From Arenibacter algicola (GTDB taxonomy: Bacteria > Bacteroidota > Bacteroidia > Flavobacteriales > Flavobacteriaceae), in assembly GCF_018860365.1 (NCBI RefSeq), contig NZ_JAHKPO010000025.1:23938-87937 (forward strand): 64,000 bases of DNA, given 5' to 3'. Position numbers and translations under genes: made by a program. This document shows, one piece after another, positions 30,571-40,071 of this stretch (position 1 is its first letter; every line of letters starts with the position of its first letter). The notes under the pieces are model-generated. The model worked only from the letters and a program-made list of their open reading frames with translations. It was not told where the DNA came from and did no database searches.

Positions 30571-32811
30571 ATGAGAAAAAGCTTTCGAAATTTATTATGG
30601 GTCGTTCTCCTAGCGGGCATATCCTGTTCAGAGGCCCCAAAAGGGGAAACCGCCACCACATCCTTGCCCGTTTATAAGGATGTACCCTATCTGCAGGATT
30701 ACAGCATTAAATATGACAAACAAGAGGATGACCTGCTACTATTCGAAGCTTTTATGGACCGTAATGAGGTTATTCAGGTTTCTTCTTCGGACGGAATTTT
30801 ACGTACCCACGATGGGCAATTCCTTTATCCTGGAGTTCTTTTACAGGACAAAACTTACCGTCCCATAACCGATAAGAATATTGCTGCAATGACCACCTAT
30901 CTAAATCAGTTTGTTTATCTGGATGACGAGGCGGTACTCAGCAACGCCTGGGCCGGAAGCCTATTCTTAAAACACAACCTTCCAAAAGCGAATATTTTTG
31001 CTGCCGGAACCGATTTCGATTTCTTGATAAGCGATGGACCATCGCTTCAATATGTTTCCAAAAATAATAGCGGCTGGCAAGGCGCCCTATCCAAGGATAA
31101 GGCCATAGCCATTAAATTCGACCAAAAAACCAATTCCTTCTGGATTTTGGGAGAAAAATCCGTTACCTCCTTCAATCCAAAAGATAAAACCCTAAAAACC
31201 GTCTATGAAGGGAGTAATTTTACCTCCTTTGCCCTTGTGGACAACAAATTGATATTGACCACCCTGGATGGATATTTCGAAGTAGATGCCACTTCTGGAA
31301 AACAAATTGGGGACAAAAAGACCAAATTGCCCTGGACAGAAATTACCTATGTTGGTGAAATTGACGGACATCTGTGGTTTGGATCTACCAAAGGGGCGTT
31401 TATGATGAAGGATGATGGCAAATTTAATTACTACTATGGAAAACGTTGGATGCCCAGCAACAATGTGAAACATATTTCCAAAGGTACCGATGGCTCTATC
31501 CTAATATTAACGGATACCGGCCTTGGACAAATAGTATATGAGGAAATGACCCTACATGACAAGGCCCTATATTATGAAAAACAGGTACGGGACAGACATA
31601 TAAGACTGGGGTTCAATGCAACTCTAGTGGATATGGACAATGGCAATTTTGACACAGGGCGACTTTCAGATTCCGATAACGACGGACTTTGGACTACCAT
31701 GTATCTGGCAGGAGAGGTTTTTCGCTATTCCGTAACCAAATCGGAAGATGCGCTTCAGAACTGTAGGGAAGCTATGGATGCTATGGAAAGATTGTTCAGC
31801 ATTAACCCGGTACCGGGATTTCCTTCCAGATCTTTTGAACGAAGTGGGTATATAAATCAATTACATGATCCTGATAGATGGCAACACAGCAGTGACCCTG
31901 AATGGGATTGGAAATCTACCACCAGCAGCGATGAGGCCATTGGGCACATTTTTGCCTATGGTGCTATGGCGGAAATAATGGACAATGACCTTAAAGATCG
32001 TGCCATAGTCCTTATAGATACCCTTATGAGCCATATTGTAAGAAATGATATGTATATGGTAGATTTTGATGGGAAACCTACCACATGGGGCCGATGGAAT
32101 CCAGAATACGTAAATGCACGACCCAAAATGGTGGGCGACAGAAAAATAAATGCTTCCAATATTATAGGCATGCTACAAACGGCCTATCATTTTACGGGAA
32201 AGGAAAAATACAAGGAAAAAGCCTTTGACCTAATGGATAATCATGGGTATTTGGACAACCTAATGTGGCCCATGAAAGATGTTGCCATGGCTCCGGATGA
32301 TGCCGATGATTGGAGCAAGATGCTATCCGAATCCTGGAACCATTCCGATGATGAAATGTATTTTGTGGGGTATTGGGGCCTTTATAAATATGCCTTTAAC
32401 GACACTCTAAAAACTAAATTCAAGGAAGCCATTATAGACCATTGGGAAATTGAACGCCCGGAAAAAGAAGGTGCCTGGAATATTATAACCGCCCTTACGG
32501 GGACCAAGGAGTTCGATTTGGAGGAAGCTGCCTGGTATCTTAGGGAACACCCTATGGATATGGTTGCCTGGGAGGTTATGAACAGCCATAGAAAAGATCT
32601 TACGTTTATAGCCCCTAATTTTAGGGAACAGACAACGGCAGAGGTATTACCTCCCGACGAGCGCCGCGTACAAAGACATAACGCCAATATGTTCACATTG
32701 GACGGAGGTAGAAATGGCACAGAGGAATTTTCGGCAGGGGACATCTGGCTGCTCCCCTACTGGATGGGAAGGTATTTAGGGGTTATTAGTGAGCCCATGC
32801 CCTCCGAATAG
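30571..32811 (+). CDS. Exported propeller plus helical-toroid protein, paralog 1 (lipoprotein)
   Basis: About 746 residues from the ATG at 30571, chosen because it gives a lipoprotein signal with lipobox LAGISC (Cys about 17); a TTG-started extension to 30478 is unlikely. Residues 30-340 look like beta-propeller blades of the two-component-regulator type, with LWFGSTKGAF near 267 and YGKRWMPSNN near 289. Residues 340-740 are helical with pairs of helices and conserved stretches TTSSDEAIGH, DFDGKPTTWGRWNPEY, WNHSDDEMYF and LLPYWMGRYLGVI, consistent with an alpha/alpha toroid as in many glycan-active enzymes. I do not recognise a named family. First gene of a five-gene operon with two further paralogs. 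Confidence 0.7.
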   Translation: MRKSFRNLLWVVLLAGISCSEAPKGETATTSLPVYKDVPYLQDYSIKYDKQEDDLLLFEAFMDRNEVIQVSSSDGILRTHDGQFLYPGVLLQDKTYRPITDKNIAAMTTYLNQFVYLDDEAVLSNAWAGSLFLKHNLPKANIFAAGTDFDFLISDGPSLQYVSKNNSGWQGALSKDKAIAIKFDQKTNSFWILGEKSVTSFNPKDKTLKTVYEGSNFTSFALVDNKLILTTLDGYFEVDATSGKQIGDKKTKLPWTEITYVGEIDGHLWFGSTKGAFMMKDDGKFNYYYGKRWMPSNNVKHISKGTDGSILILTDTGLGQIVYEEMTLHDKALYYEKQVRDRHIRLGFNATLVDMDNGNFDTGRLSDSDNDGLWTTMYLAGEVFRYSVTKSEDALQNCREAMDAMERLFSINPVPGFPSRSFERSGYINQLHDPDRWQHSSDPEWDWKSTTSSDEAIGHIFAYGAMAEIMDNDLKDRAIVLIDTLMSHIVRNDMYMVDFDGKPTTWGRWNPEYVNARPKMVGDRKINASNIIGMLQTAYHFTGKEKYKEKAFDLMDNHGYLDNLMWPMKDVAMAPDDADDWSKMLSESWNHSDDEMYFVGYWGLYKYAFNDTLKTKFKEAIIDHWEIERPEKEGAWNIITALTGTKEFDLEEAAWYLREHPMDMVAWEVMNSHRKDLTFIAPNFREQTTAEVLPPDERRVQRHNANMFTLDGGRNGTEEFSAGDIWLLPYWMGRYLGVISEPMPSE

Positions 32812-32866
32812 GAATTGAAAATCTATAATTGAAACATCAATTTAATCCTGAACAAGGTTTCAAACA

Positions 32867-35134
32867 ATGAAATACGGCATATTAGGCATTATTATCCTAT
32901 GCATTTGTGGCTGCGGTAAGAACAAGGTTAAAGCTCTTGCTGCAGCTACAAATCCAAATAGCAGGTCTGTTTATGTGGACACGCCCTATGCCCAGGAATA
33001 TGCAGTAAAATACTATCTATCAGAAGATCAAAAAGCCAATGGGGTTCAGGATATACTATCCAACCGCAACAGAAATATCCAGATACTGTCCAACAATGGC
33101 CTATTGGTACCTAAAAACGGACAACAGTTCTATTCTGGAACGCTTATTCCCGATATTTCCTATAGCCCTATGGCTACTAAGAACATTGCTGCTTTCACAA
33201 AGTACAAGGATCATATTGTGTACTTGGACAACTCCCATGTTTTTAGCAATGCATGGGCCGGAAAAATACAGATAGAACACGGTCTTGAAAATCCCAAGCT
33301 CCTGGTTGGAGGTAAGGATTTCCATTTCTTGGTTTACAATGGAGAGCAGCTAGCCTACCTAAACCAAGAAGGACAAGAATTAAAACTGGCCGCCGAAACA
33401 GGTATTTCACAAATTCTATATCAGGGAACGGAAAATAGATTTTTATTGGTTTCCCCAGAAAAAATAATAGCCTTTATTCCCGGGAAACCCTTAAAGGAAA
33501 TCTATGTAGGTTCAGGCATCAATTGTGCTGCCCTGGTCAATGAGGGTACCAAAATTGTGGTAGGCACCTCTAAAGGGTACTTTTACTTGGGCGAGAATAA
33601 ACTTATTAAAAATGTGCCATGGCCGGAAATAACGACTATTCAGGAAATTGACGCCATACTTTGGTTTGGAACCACATGGGGTGCTTATAAACTTCTGGAG
33701 AATGGTAGCTATAGTTACTATTCCGGGGAACGTTGGTTGCCTGGTAATGAAGTAGTTGGTATTGCAAAAGGTCCCGAAAAATCGGTCCTTATACTTACCA
33801 ATAATGGCGTGGGAAGTATACAAACCAAACAAATGACCCTGGAAGACAAGGCCATGTTCTACGAAAAACAGGTACGCGAAAAAAATATTAGATATGGCTT
33901 TAACTGCAGTGTAAGCAAGCTCCCCAATGGCTATGCTTCCGCGGTAATGAAAGATCAGCCCAGTGATAACCTGTGGACGGCCATGTATCTGGTAAGTCAG
34001 TTGTACAGATATAAGGTAACCGGATCCGAGGAGGCCAAACTAAATGCCTATGAATCTTTTGAGGCTATGGAAAGACTACACCACATCACTACCATAAAAG
34101 GTTTGTTTGCAAGGAGTTATGAGCGGGATCATAAAGTGGTCAATGAAAAAAAACCGGGCTGGCAAAAAAAGGAACTCCTGTCCGGCAGTCCTGCAAGTGA
34201 ATGGCTCCCAGGAAATGATCATTCCAATTGGACCTGGAGAACAACCGTAAGCAGTGATCAGACCGTTGGCCAAATTTTTGCGCTTACGGCCATCCTGGAA
34301 TTGGTGGACGACCAAGCATGGAAAGACCGTGCACTGGAATGCATGGACAATCTTATGAGCTATATTGTGGACAACGACTACTACATTATTGACGTAGACG
34401 GAGAACCTACACTTTGGGGAAAATGGAACCCCTCCTATATAAACGGCTTTCCAAAAAATGTAGGTGACCGCAGGCTAGGCTCCTCAAATATTATAGGTTT
34501 TCTACAAACTGCCTATAAATTTACAGGAAAGGAAAAATATAAAACCAGCGCCTATCAGTTAATGGAAGAACACGGTTATCTTGAAAACCTGATGAGGCCT
34601 ATAAGCCAAATTGGTCACTCGGACAACGATGAGCTTAGTTCCAACTTGTCCCACGAGTGGAACCATTCCGATGATGAAATGTATTTTTTGGGCTATTTTG
34701 GACTAACCCCCTACGCCTTCACCCCAGAATTACAGGAGGATTACAAGAAAAGTATACAGGACCATTGGCAGGCAGAACGACCTGAAAAAAATGCGCTATG
34801 GAATTTTATATATGCGGCTACTACAGCTGCCGAAGATTTTGATCTGGACAATTCCATTTGGTTTTTAAAAAATTACCCAATGGATTTAAGGAATTGGGAA
34901 ATGCAGAATTCCCACCGCCAAGATATTACCTTGCTACCCGATAATTTTAGATTACAAAGTACAAAGGAGCTATTGCCTTTGACAGAGACCCCCTTGTACC
35001 GTCATAATGGAAATATTTTCGATTTGGATCGGGATGGGAATGGTAAACAACTGATAAGTGCCGGGGACACCTGGTTGCTACCCTACTGGATGGGACGATA
35101 TTTAGGGGTTATCAGTGCTCCTGAAAAAAAATAA
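32867..35134 (+). CDS. Exported propeller plus helical-toroid protein, paralog 2 (lipoprotein)
   Basis: 755 residues, lipobox ending ICGC (Cys about 16). Domain order matches paralog 1: propeller blades with LWFGTTWGAYKL near 264 and SGERWLPGNE near 286, then the helical part with TVSSDQTVGQ, DVDGEPTLWGKWNPSY, WNHSDDEMYF and LLPYWMGRYLGVIS. Paralogs 1 and 2 are clearly closer to each other than to paralog 3. Compared with paralog 1 it has a short insertion around 425-450. Acidic and tryptophan residues are kept in the same motifs, hinting at a shared catalytic or sugar-binding site. Substrate unknown. Confidence 0.7.
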   Translation: MKYGILGIIILCICGCGKNKVKALAAATNPNSRSVYVDTPYAQEYAVKYYLSEDQKANGVQDILSNRNRNIQILSNNGLLVPKNGQQFYSGTLIPDISYSPMATKNIAAFTKYKDHIVYLDNSHVFSNAWAGKIQIEHGLENPKLLVGGKDFHFLVYNGEQLAYLNQEGQELKLAAETGISQILYQGTENRFLLVSPEKIIAFIPGKPLKEIYVGSGINCAALVNEGTKIVVGTSKGYFYLGENKLIKNVPWPEITTIQEIDAILWFGTTWGAYKLLENGSYSYYSGERWLPGNEVVGIAKGPEKSVLILTNNGVGSIQTKQMTLEDKAMFYEKQVREKNIRYGFNCSVSKLPNGYASAVMKDQPSDNLWTAMYLVSQLYRYKVTGSEEAKLNAYESFEAMERLHHITTIKGLFARSYERDHKVVNEKKPGWQKKELLSGSPASEWLPGNDHSNWTWRTTVSSDQTVGQIFALTAILELVDDQAWKDRALECMDNLMSYIVDNDYYIIDVDGEPTLWGKWNPSYINGFPKNVGDRRLGSSNIIGFLQTAYKFTGKEKYKTSAYQLMEEHGYLENLMRPISQIGHSDNDELSSNLSHEWNHSDDEMYFLGYFGLTPYAFTPELQEDYKKSIQDHWQAERPEKNALWNFIYAATTAAEDFDLDNSIWFLKNYPMDLRNWEMQNSHRQDITLLPDNFRLQSTKELLPLTETPLYRHNGNIFDLDRDGNGKQLISAGDTWLLPYWMGRYLGVISAPEKK

Positions 35135-35177
35135 CTAAAGAATAGAATTTACAACATTAACAACCTAATTAAGTAGT

Positions 35178-36572
35178 ATGGATTTCACAAAAAAGCCTAT
35201 GAAGTTTAAATTTGAAAATAGACCAATGCTCCTATTGTTCGTGACTCCCATACTATTTAGTGCTTGTGGTCAAAATAATTATAAAATGGAAAAGCAAATT
35301 ACCCAGGACCTCACCTATAACCATGACTTGGACAACAATGACAATTTTTCTCCAGATGACGAATGGCTTGTCTATGATACGCGAACAGAGAAAGGTGGCA
35401 TTGGCGGCAATGGAAAAATAGAAAAGATACATGTCAAAACCGGCAAAAAAGTGGTTTTGTACGAACTACAACAAAACCAGGCCTATGGCCCGGGAGTTGG
35501 CGCGGTAAGCTATAGTCATGCCAATAATGAGGTAGTCTTTATACATGGACTATTGAACTGTTCCGAAGAGAAACCTTACGAGCAATGGCGTAGATCTGGA
35601 GTAATTATAAAGGATGACAAACCCGGAGAACCTATTTTTATGGATGCCAGGGACATCTCATTTCCATATACGGTAGGGGCTCTTAGAGGAGGAACCCATA
35701 GACATGAATATAGCGGTGACGGAAAATGGATAGGGTATACCTATAACGATGCCATTATGAAAAAGTTGGAAGATTCCACTGGCCTTACCCATAACCTTAG
35801 AACCATTGGGGTTTCCAAAAAAAACCACCCAATATCCGTTCCTGAATCCCAGGACGGGGAGAATTTTTCCGGGGAATGGTTTAGTGTGCTAGTGGTAAAA
35901 GTAGTTCCAGAACCAGTGCCAGGTTCCGATGAAATAAGCAAAGCGGCAGGTGACAGCTGGGTAGGACATTTGGGTTACCTAAAATCCGATGGAGCTACAC
36001 AAAGGGCAAGGGCCTTTATAGGCTCTACAATAAGTAACAATGGAGAACAGGTAGATGAAGTTTATATTGTGGATATACCGGAAGATATTACCATTCCGGG
36101 AGACGCGGCCCTAGAAGGCACAGAAACTAGCTTGCCCGCACCCCCCAAAGGAACACGTCAACGTAGATTGACCTACACGGCCAATAACAAAAATCCCGGT
36201 TGCGAAGGCATTGTACGTTCCTCCTATGGGGGAAGTATGCTTGCCTATATTGCCAAAGATGACAATAACATTAAACAGATATTCACTATATCCCCTTGGG
36301 GCGGCGAGGCCATACAACGTACTTTTCATGACTCGGACGTGCAAGGCGGTATTCGCTGGCATCCCAAAGATCATAGATTGGTGTATGTGTGGCAGAATTC
36401 TTTGGTTGGCCTCAAAATAGAGGATGGCAAAAGTACTATCCTCACCAAACCTTCCCAAAATCCACCAAAAAATCCGGTTTGGTCCCACGATGGACATAAA
36501 ATAGCCTACAATCGAATGGTTTCCAAAGACGGAAATACCCCTACCATGCAAATATTTGTCATAGAACTTTAA
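35178..36572 (+). CDS. DUF3748/YidR-like beta-propeller lipoprotein
   Basis: 464 residues; Met at 35199 is an alternative start that gives a tighter lipoprotein signal (lipobox LFSAC). The first repeat, SPDDEWLVYDTRTEKGGIG near 54-72, with GTHRHEYSGDGKWIGYTYND near 172-191 and a C-terminal VWSHDGHKIAYNR, match the DUF3748 family that includes E. coli YidR, a TolB-type propeller protein of unknown function. It is lipid-anchored outside the inner membrane. Embedded between paralogs 2 and 3, so it likely works on the same substrate; the propeller may bind a glycan or protein. Confidence 0.8.
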   Translation: MDFTKKPMKFKFENRPMLLLFVTPILFSACGQNNYKMEKQITQDLTYNHDLDNNDNFSPDDEWLVYDTRTEKGGIGGNGKIEKIHVKTGKKVVLYELQQNQAYGPGVGAVSYSHANNEVVFIHGLLNCSEEKPYEQWRRSGVIIKDDKPGEPIFMDARDISFPYTVGALRGGTHRHEYSGDGKWIGYTYNDAIMKKLEDSTGLTHNLRTIGVSKKNHPISVPESQDGENFSGEWFSVLVVKVVPEPVPGSDEISKAAGDSWVGHLGYLKSDGATQRARAFIGSTISNNGEQVDEVYIVDIPEDITIPGDAALEGTETSLPAPPKGTRQRRLTYTANNKNPGCEGIVRSSYGGSMLAYIAKDDNNIKQIFTISPWGGEAIQRTFHDSDVQGGIRWHPKDHRLVYVWQNSLVGLKIEDGKSTILTKPSQNPPKNPVWSHDGHKIAYNRMVSKDGNTPTMQIFVIEL

Positions 36573-36582
36573 CCAAACCAAT

Positions 36583-38712
36583 ATGTTCAGAATTCTGTTT
36601 TCATTAGCCTTAATCCTTCATTTCCCCTCCGGGATCTTCGCACAGGAGACCACTTTTTATCAGGATGTTGCCGTAATCAACGGCATTTCTGAAGGACTTC
36701 CCCAAGGCAATATTGATCAAATATTAATAGTTGACAATACCCCTATAGCAATTAGCTCCGCTGGGCAATATGAATGGAAAAATTCCAAATGGACCTCCAA
36801 CAACAAGGGTAATTCGGCCATCTCCCTACCCAAATTCAAGGGCCTACCAGAGGAGGCCGGTAAAGTCCTCAGCACAATCAATTACGGGAATACCACCTAT
36901 GTGGGTTGTGAAAATGGCCTTTATGTGAAAATTGGCAACAATAAGTGGAAGCAGGAGCTTCCCTCCGACAAAAATTACAGTTGGGCCTTAAAAGAGGTAG
37001 CGGCCCTAACAGTGGATACAAAAAACCGATTGTGGTTTGGTTCCAAACAAGGAATAGGCCGCTTGGAAAAAGGTAAATGGACACTGTTTACAGGAAAGGA
37101 AGGAGTGCCCTATAATCATTTCACCTGTGCAGCCCCCGGACCAAAAGGTCAGGTTTGGTTTGGTACCAAAAATGGAGCTTTCAGGGTTGAAGAGAATGTT
37201 TTTTTCTATAGGACTAACCGCAGATGGTTACCGGACAACCATGTCAATAGTATTGCCGTTGACCCAATGGGCACAGCTTGGATCGCCACAAGGAACGGCC
37301 TTGCCCAAATTGTTTCCAAGAAAATGACCTACGCGGAAAAGGCTGCCTATTTTACAAAACAGGTGGAGGACAGACACAACAGGATGGGGTTCATCTGCCA
37401 AAGCCATCTTACCGAACAATTCAATATTAACACCAGCGAATTGGCCATTTCCGATAACGATGGGCAATATACCGCTATGTACGGGGCAGCTCAGGCTTTC
37501 CGATACGCCATTACCAAAGATCCGGAGGCCAGGGAACTGGCCAACAGAAGCTTCTTTGCCCTAAAATGGTTGGTAGACATTACCCATGAACCAGGGTTTC
37601 CGGCAAGGGTGATCATTCCTGTGGATTGGCATGAACCCGTTAACGAACAATACAGCAGGGAATACAATACTAGACATCAAAAAAACGACCCCTTCTGGAA
37701 GGATATTTTTCCACGTTTTCCACTTAGTGATGACGGAAATTATAGATGGAAATGCGATACCAGCTCGGACGAATTGGCCGGACATTATTTTTATTATGGC
37801 ATATATCACGATTTGATTGCGGAGACCAAGGAAGAAAAGGATGCCGTTAAGCAAGTGGTCGCCGATGTAACCGACCACCTTATAAAACATGGTTTCAAAT
37901 TAGTGGATTATGATGGGAAACCAACACGCTGGGGAAGTTTTGATCCCGACTATTTCAATTCCATTTGGGGCTGGGACCAACGCGGTTTAAATGCCATGAT
38001 GATGCTTTCCTTTCTAAATGTAGCCTCGCATGTAACCGGAGACCCCAAATATGATGAGGTGGCCGAAATGTTGCGCGAAAAGGAAAATTATGATATCTAC
38101 GCCATGCACGCCAAAGAATTTTTTCCACCAGAAAATGCAGTGCCCTGGGACAATAATCTAGGTCTTATGAGTCTGTACGGCCTCATAAATTACGAGAAGA
38201 ATCCGGAAAGACAAATTATGTACCGTATTGCCCTAGAGAATGCCTGGCTACATATCAGCAAGCAAAAGAATGCCTTTTGGGACGGACTCTATGGAGCTAT
38301 GGCCGGTTTTTTTACCCAAAAGGTGGATGAAGGCTTTTTTAAGCCCCAAGAACTGTTTACAGAAAATCCATTGTTTGCCAAAGCCAGCATAGACAGGTAC
38401 TACAAGAGTAGCTTGGATAACCGCTTCATGACAGAAACTTTACAGCGCATTCCGTTGGATCTCATAGGTTATGATATGGACAATACCCACCGCCTGGACA
38501 TACAATTGGACCCTACACCGGGACAATCTGCAGATATGGGCTGGGGCAATGACACCTATGCACTCCCAATAGACGAAAGGGGACACGTAAGATTGGATAG
38601 GGATGCCACTGTTCTCCATGATAACGAAGGTAATGGATATGCAGAGCACGAAGGCACTTTTTACCTCCTGCCCTATTATTTGGCCGCATACCATAAGCTG
38701 ATTGAACCATAG
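36583..38712 (+). CDS. Exported propeller plus helical-toroid protein, paralog 3 (Sec-secreted)
   Basis: 709 residues with a Sec signal peptide (GIFAQ, no lipobox), so unlike its two relatives it is released into the periplasm or beyond. Propeller blades show LWFGSKQGIGRL near 151, VWFGTKNGAF near 190 and TNRRWLPDNH near 211. The helical part has CDTSSDELAGH near 391, DYDGKPTRWGSFDPDY near 444 and LLPYYLAAYHKLI at the end. The WNHSDDE motif of copies 1 and 2 is replaced by PWDNNLGLM, so its specificity may differ. Starts 10 bases after the DUF3748 gene. Confidence 0.68.
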   Translation: MFRILFSLALILHFPSGIFAQETTFYQDVAVINGISEGLPQGNIDQILIVDNTPIAISSAGQYEWKNSKWTSNNKGNSAISLPKFKGLPEEAGKVLSTINYGNTTYVGCENGLYVKIGNNKWKQELPSDKNYSWALKEVAALTVDTKNRLWFGSKQGIGRLEKGKWTLFTGKEGVPYNHFTCAAPGPKGQVWFGTKNGAFRVEENVFFYRTNRRWLPDNHVNSIAVDPMGTAWIATRNGLAQIVSKKMTYAEKAAYFTKQVEDRHNRMGFICQSHLTEQFNINTSELAISDNDGQYTAMYGAAQAFRYAITKDPEARELANRSFFALKWLVDITHEPGFPARVIIPVDWHEPVNEQYSREYNTRHQKNDPFWKDIFPRFPLSDDGNYRWKCDTSSDELAGHYFYYGIYHDLIAETKEEKDAVKQVVADVTDHLIKHGFKLVDYDGKPTRWGSFDPDYFNSIWGWDQRGLNAMMMLSFLNVASHVTGDPKYDEVAEMLREKENYDIYAMHAKEFFPPENAVPWDNNLGLMSLYGLINYEKNPERQIMYRIALENAWLHISKQKNAFWDGLYGAMAGFFTQKVDEGFFKPQELFTENPLFAKASIDRYYKSSLDNRFMTETLQRIPLDLIGYDMDNTHRLDIQLDPTPGQSADMGWGNDTYALPIDERGHVRLDRDATVLHDNEGNGYAEHEGTFYLLPYYLAAYHKLIEP

Positions 38713-38745
38713 ACCGCTATATTGGCTATAGCCATGCGGTTATTT
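38711..38745 (+). terminator. Hairpin between paralog 3 and the phosphodiesterase gene
   Basis: ACCGC (38713-38717) pairs with GCGGT (38736-38740) and the loop holds an inner GGC-TATA-GCC stem; TATTTAAA follows. The stop codon of paralog 3 overlaps its left edge. Probably a partial terminator or RNA-processing site inside the operon. Confidence 0.35.
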
Positions 38746-38758
38746 AAAGCATAAAACA

Positions 38759-39574
38759 ATGCATAGGCCCTTTATAATAGTATTGTTCATTGTCCTTATG
38801 GGTCATGGTTATGGCTACCCTCAAAACGGGCTGCCCAAACCAAAAAATGGCAACACCTATGTCATAGCCCATAGAGGGGCCCATAACGGAATTCCTGAAA
38901 ATTCTTTGGCCGCCTATCAGAAGGCTATTGATCTGGGATGCGATTTTGTGGAAATCGATGTAAGGACCACCAAGGATGGGGAATTTGTAAGTGTTCACAA
39001 TGCCACCATAGATGCCTACGTTATGGAACAGAAAGGAAAGGTGAAAGACTATACCTTGTCCCAATTACGTGCCATGGACATTGGAATAAAAATGGACGAA
39101 AAATGGCGCAATACCAAAATTCCAACCTTCGAGGAAATCCTGGCACTGTGCCAGGACAAAATTGGTATTTATCTGGACTTAAAAGAGGCAGATCCCAAAG
39201 CCTTGATTCCGATCATTAAAAAATATGGCATGCAGGAGGACATTGTTTGGTACCTCCCTGCCAGTGCCCATACTGAACTTATGGCCATAAAGGCCAACTG
39301 TCCCGAATGCTTTATTATGCCAGACCCCGGCACCAAGAAAAACATAAAGAAAGTTCTGCAAGGATATTCCCCTAAATATATGGCTTCGGACATGGACCAT
39401 ATCTCCAAATCCTTTGTAAAAAAATTACATTCTAAAGGTGTCAAAGTATTTGTGGACGATGATGGGAATGATCCCAAAAAATGGCAAAAGGAATGGCAGA
39501 AACTAATGAATCTAGGGGTCGATGGTATACAAACTGATCAACCTGAAGCTTTAATTAAATTCCTTTCTTCCTAG
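38759..39574 (+). CDS. Exported glycerophosphodiester phosphodiesterase
   Basis: 271 residues: a signal peptide (about 1-20) then a GDPD TIM barrel. The catalytic set is visible as H38-R39 (AHRGAHNG), E65 and D67 (VEIDVRTTKDG) and H80 (VSVHN). It would cleave glycerophosphodiesters to glycerol-3-phosphate and an alcohol in the periplasm. As last gene of the operon it suggests the pathway meets a phosphodiester-bearing substrate, although GDPD-fold proteins occasionally act on other phosphodiesters. Confidence 0.88.
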   Translation: MHRPFIIVLFIVLMGHGYGYPQNGLPKPKNGNTYVIAHRGAHNGIPENSLAAYQKAIDLGCDFVEIDVRTTKDGEFVSVHNATIDAYVMEQKGKVKDYTLSQLRAMDIGIKMDEKWRNTKIPTFEEILALCQDKIGIYLDLKEADPKALIPIIKKYGMQEDIVWYLPASAHTELMAIKANCPECFIMPDPGTKKNIKKVLQGYSPKYMASDMDHISKSFVKKLHSKGVKVFVDDDGNDPKKWQKEWQKLMNLGVDGIQTDQPEALIKFLSS

Positions 39575-40071
39575 GAAAATCGTTAATTATTTTTTCAAAG
39601 ATTCCCTAAAAATATGAACTTGGCCAAGTCAATTACCTCAGAGCAAACCTGTCTGCCAACTATGGTAGGCTTACCCCCCTCCCAAGGAGGGGAATCTTTT
39701 TAGATTAAACAATATTAGCACCTAACTAATACCCTCCCCATGGGGGAGGGTTAGGGAGGGTTCCCTTGTGAAGGCCTGCCCCGCATTTTGGCGGCGGTTA
39801 GGGGTGTGTTTTATTCCCATGAACTCCAATCTTCCCCCTAGGCTCGGGTTTGCAATCCCTTCTGTCTCCACCGCCTACCAGCGAAGGATCCACCTTCCCT
39901 TAACCAAGGGAAGTAGCTTTTTTATTATCGTTCATTCAAAATTCTTATTGAAGTCCTCCCCCGGACCCCCTATTTTCAACACCAATACAATAGATTATAC
40001 TTGTAATACAAACCGATCAACCGCAAGCCTTGATAGAATTTATTTCAACAATAAAAAACCAATAGTACCAA
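39575..40071. repeat. Repeat-containing spacer after the three-paralog operon
   Basis: No gene. CCCTCCCAAGGAGGGG and CCCTCCCCATGGGGGAGGG hairpin modules near 39675-39760, a CCCGCATTTTGGCGG stretch near 39780-39795, and CCTCCCCCGGACCCCC near 39955. The 109-codon plus-strand frame at 39768-40097 is translated repeat. This is the rightmost large repeat field in the window. Confidence 0.8.
39894..39923 (+). terminator. Terminator-like hairpin with T-run
   Basis: CTTCCCTT (39894-39901) pairs with AAGGGAAG (39906-39913) around AACC, then TAGCTTTTTTA. The same hairpin without the T-run occurs at 22782-22801, so it is a repeat module that here could end transcription from the upstream operon. Confidence 0.5.
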
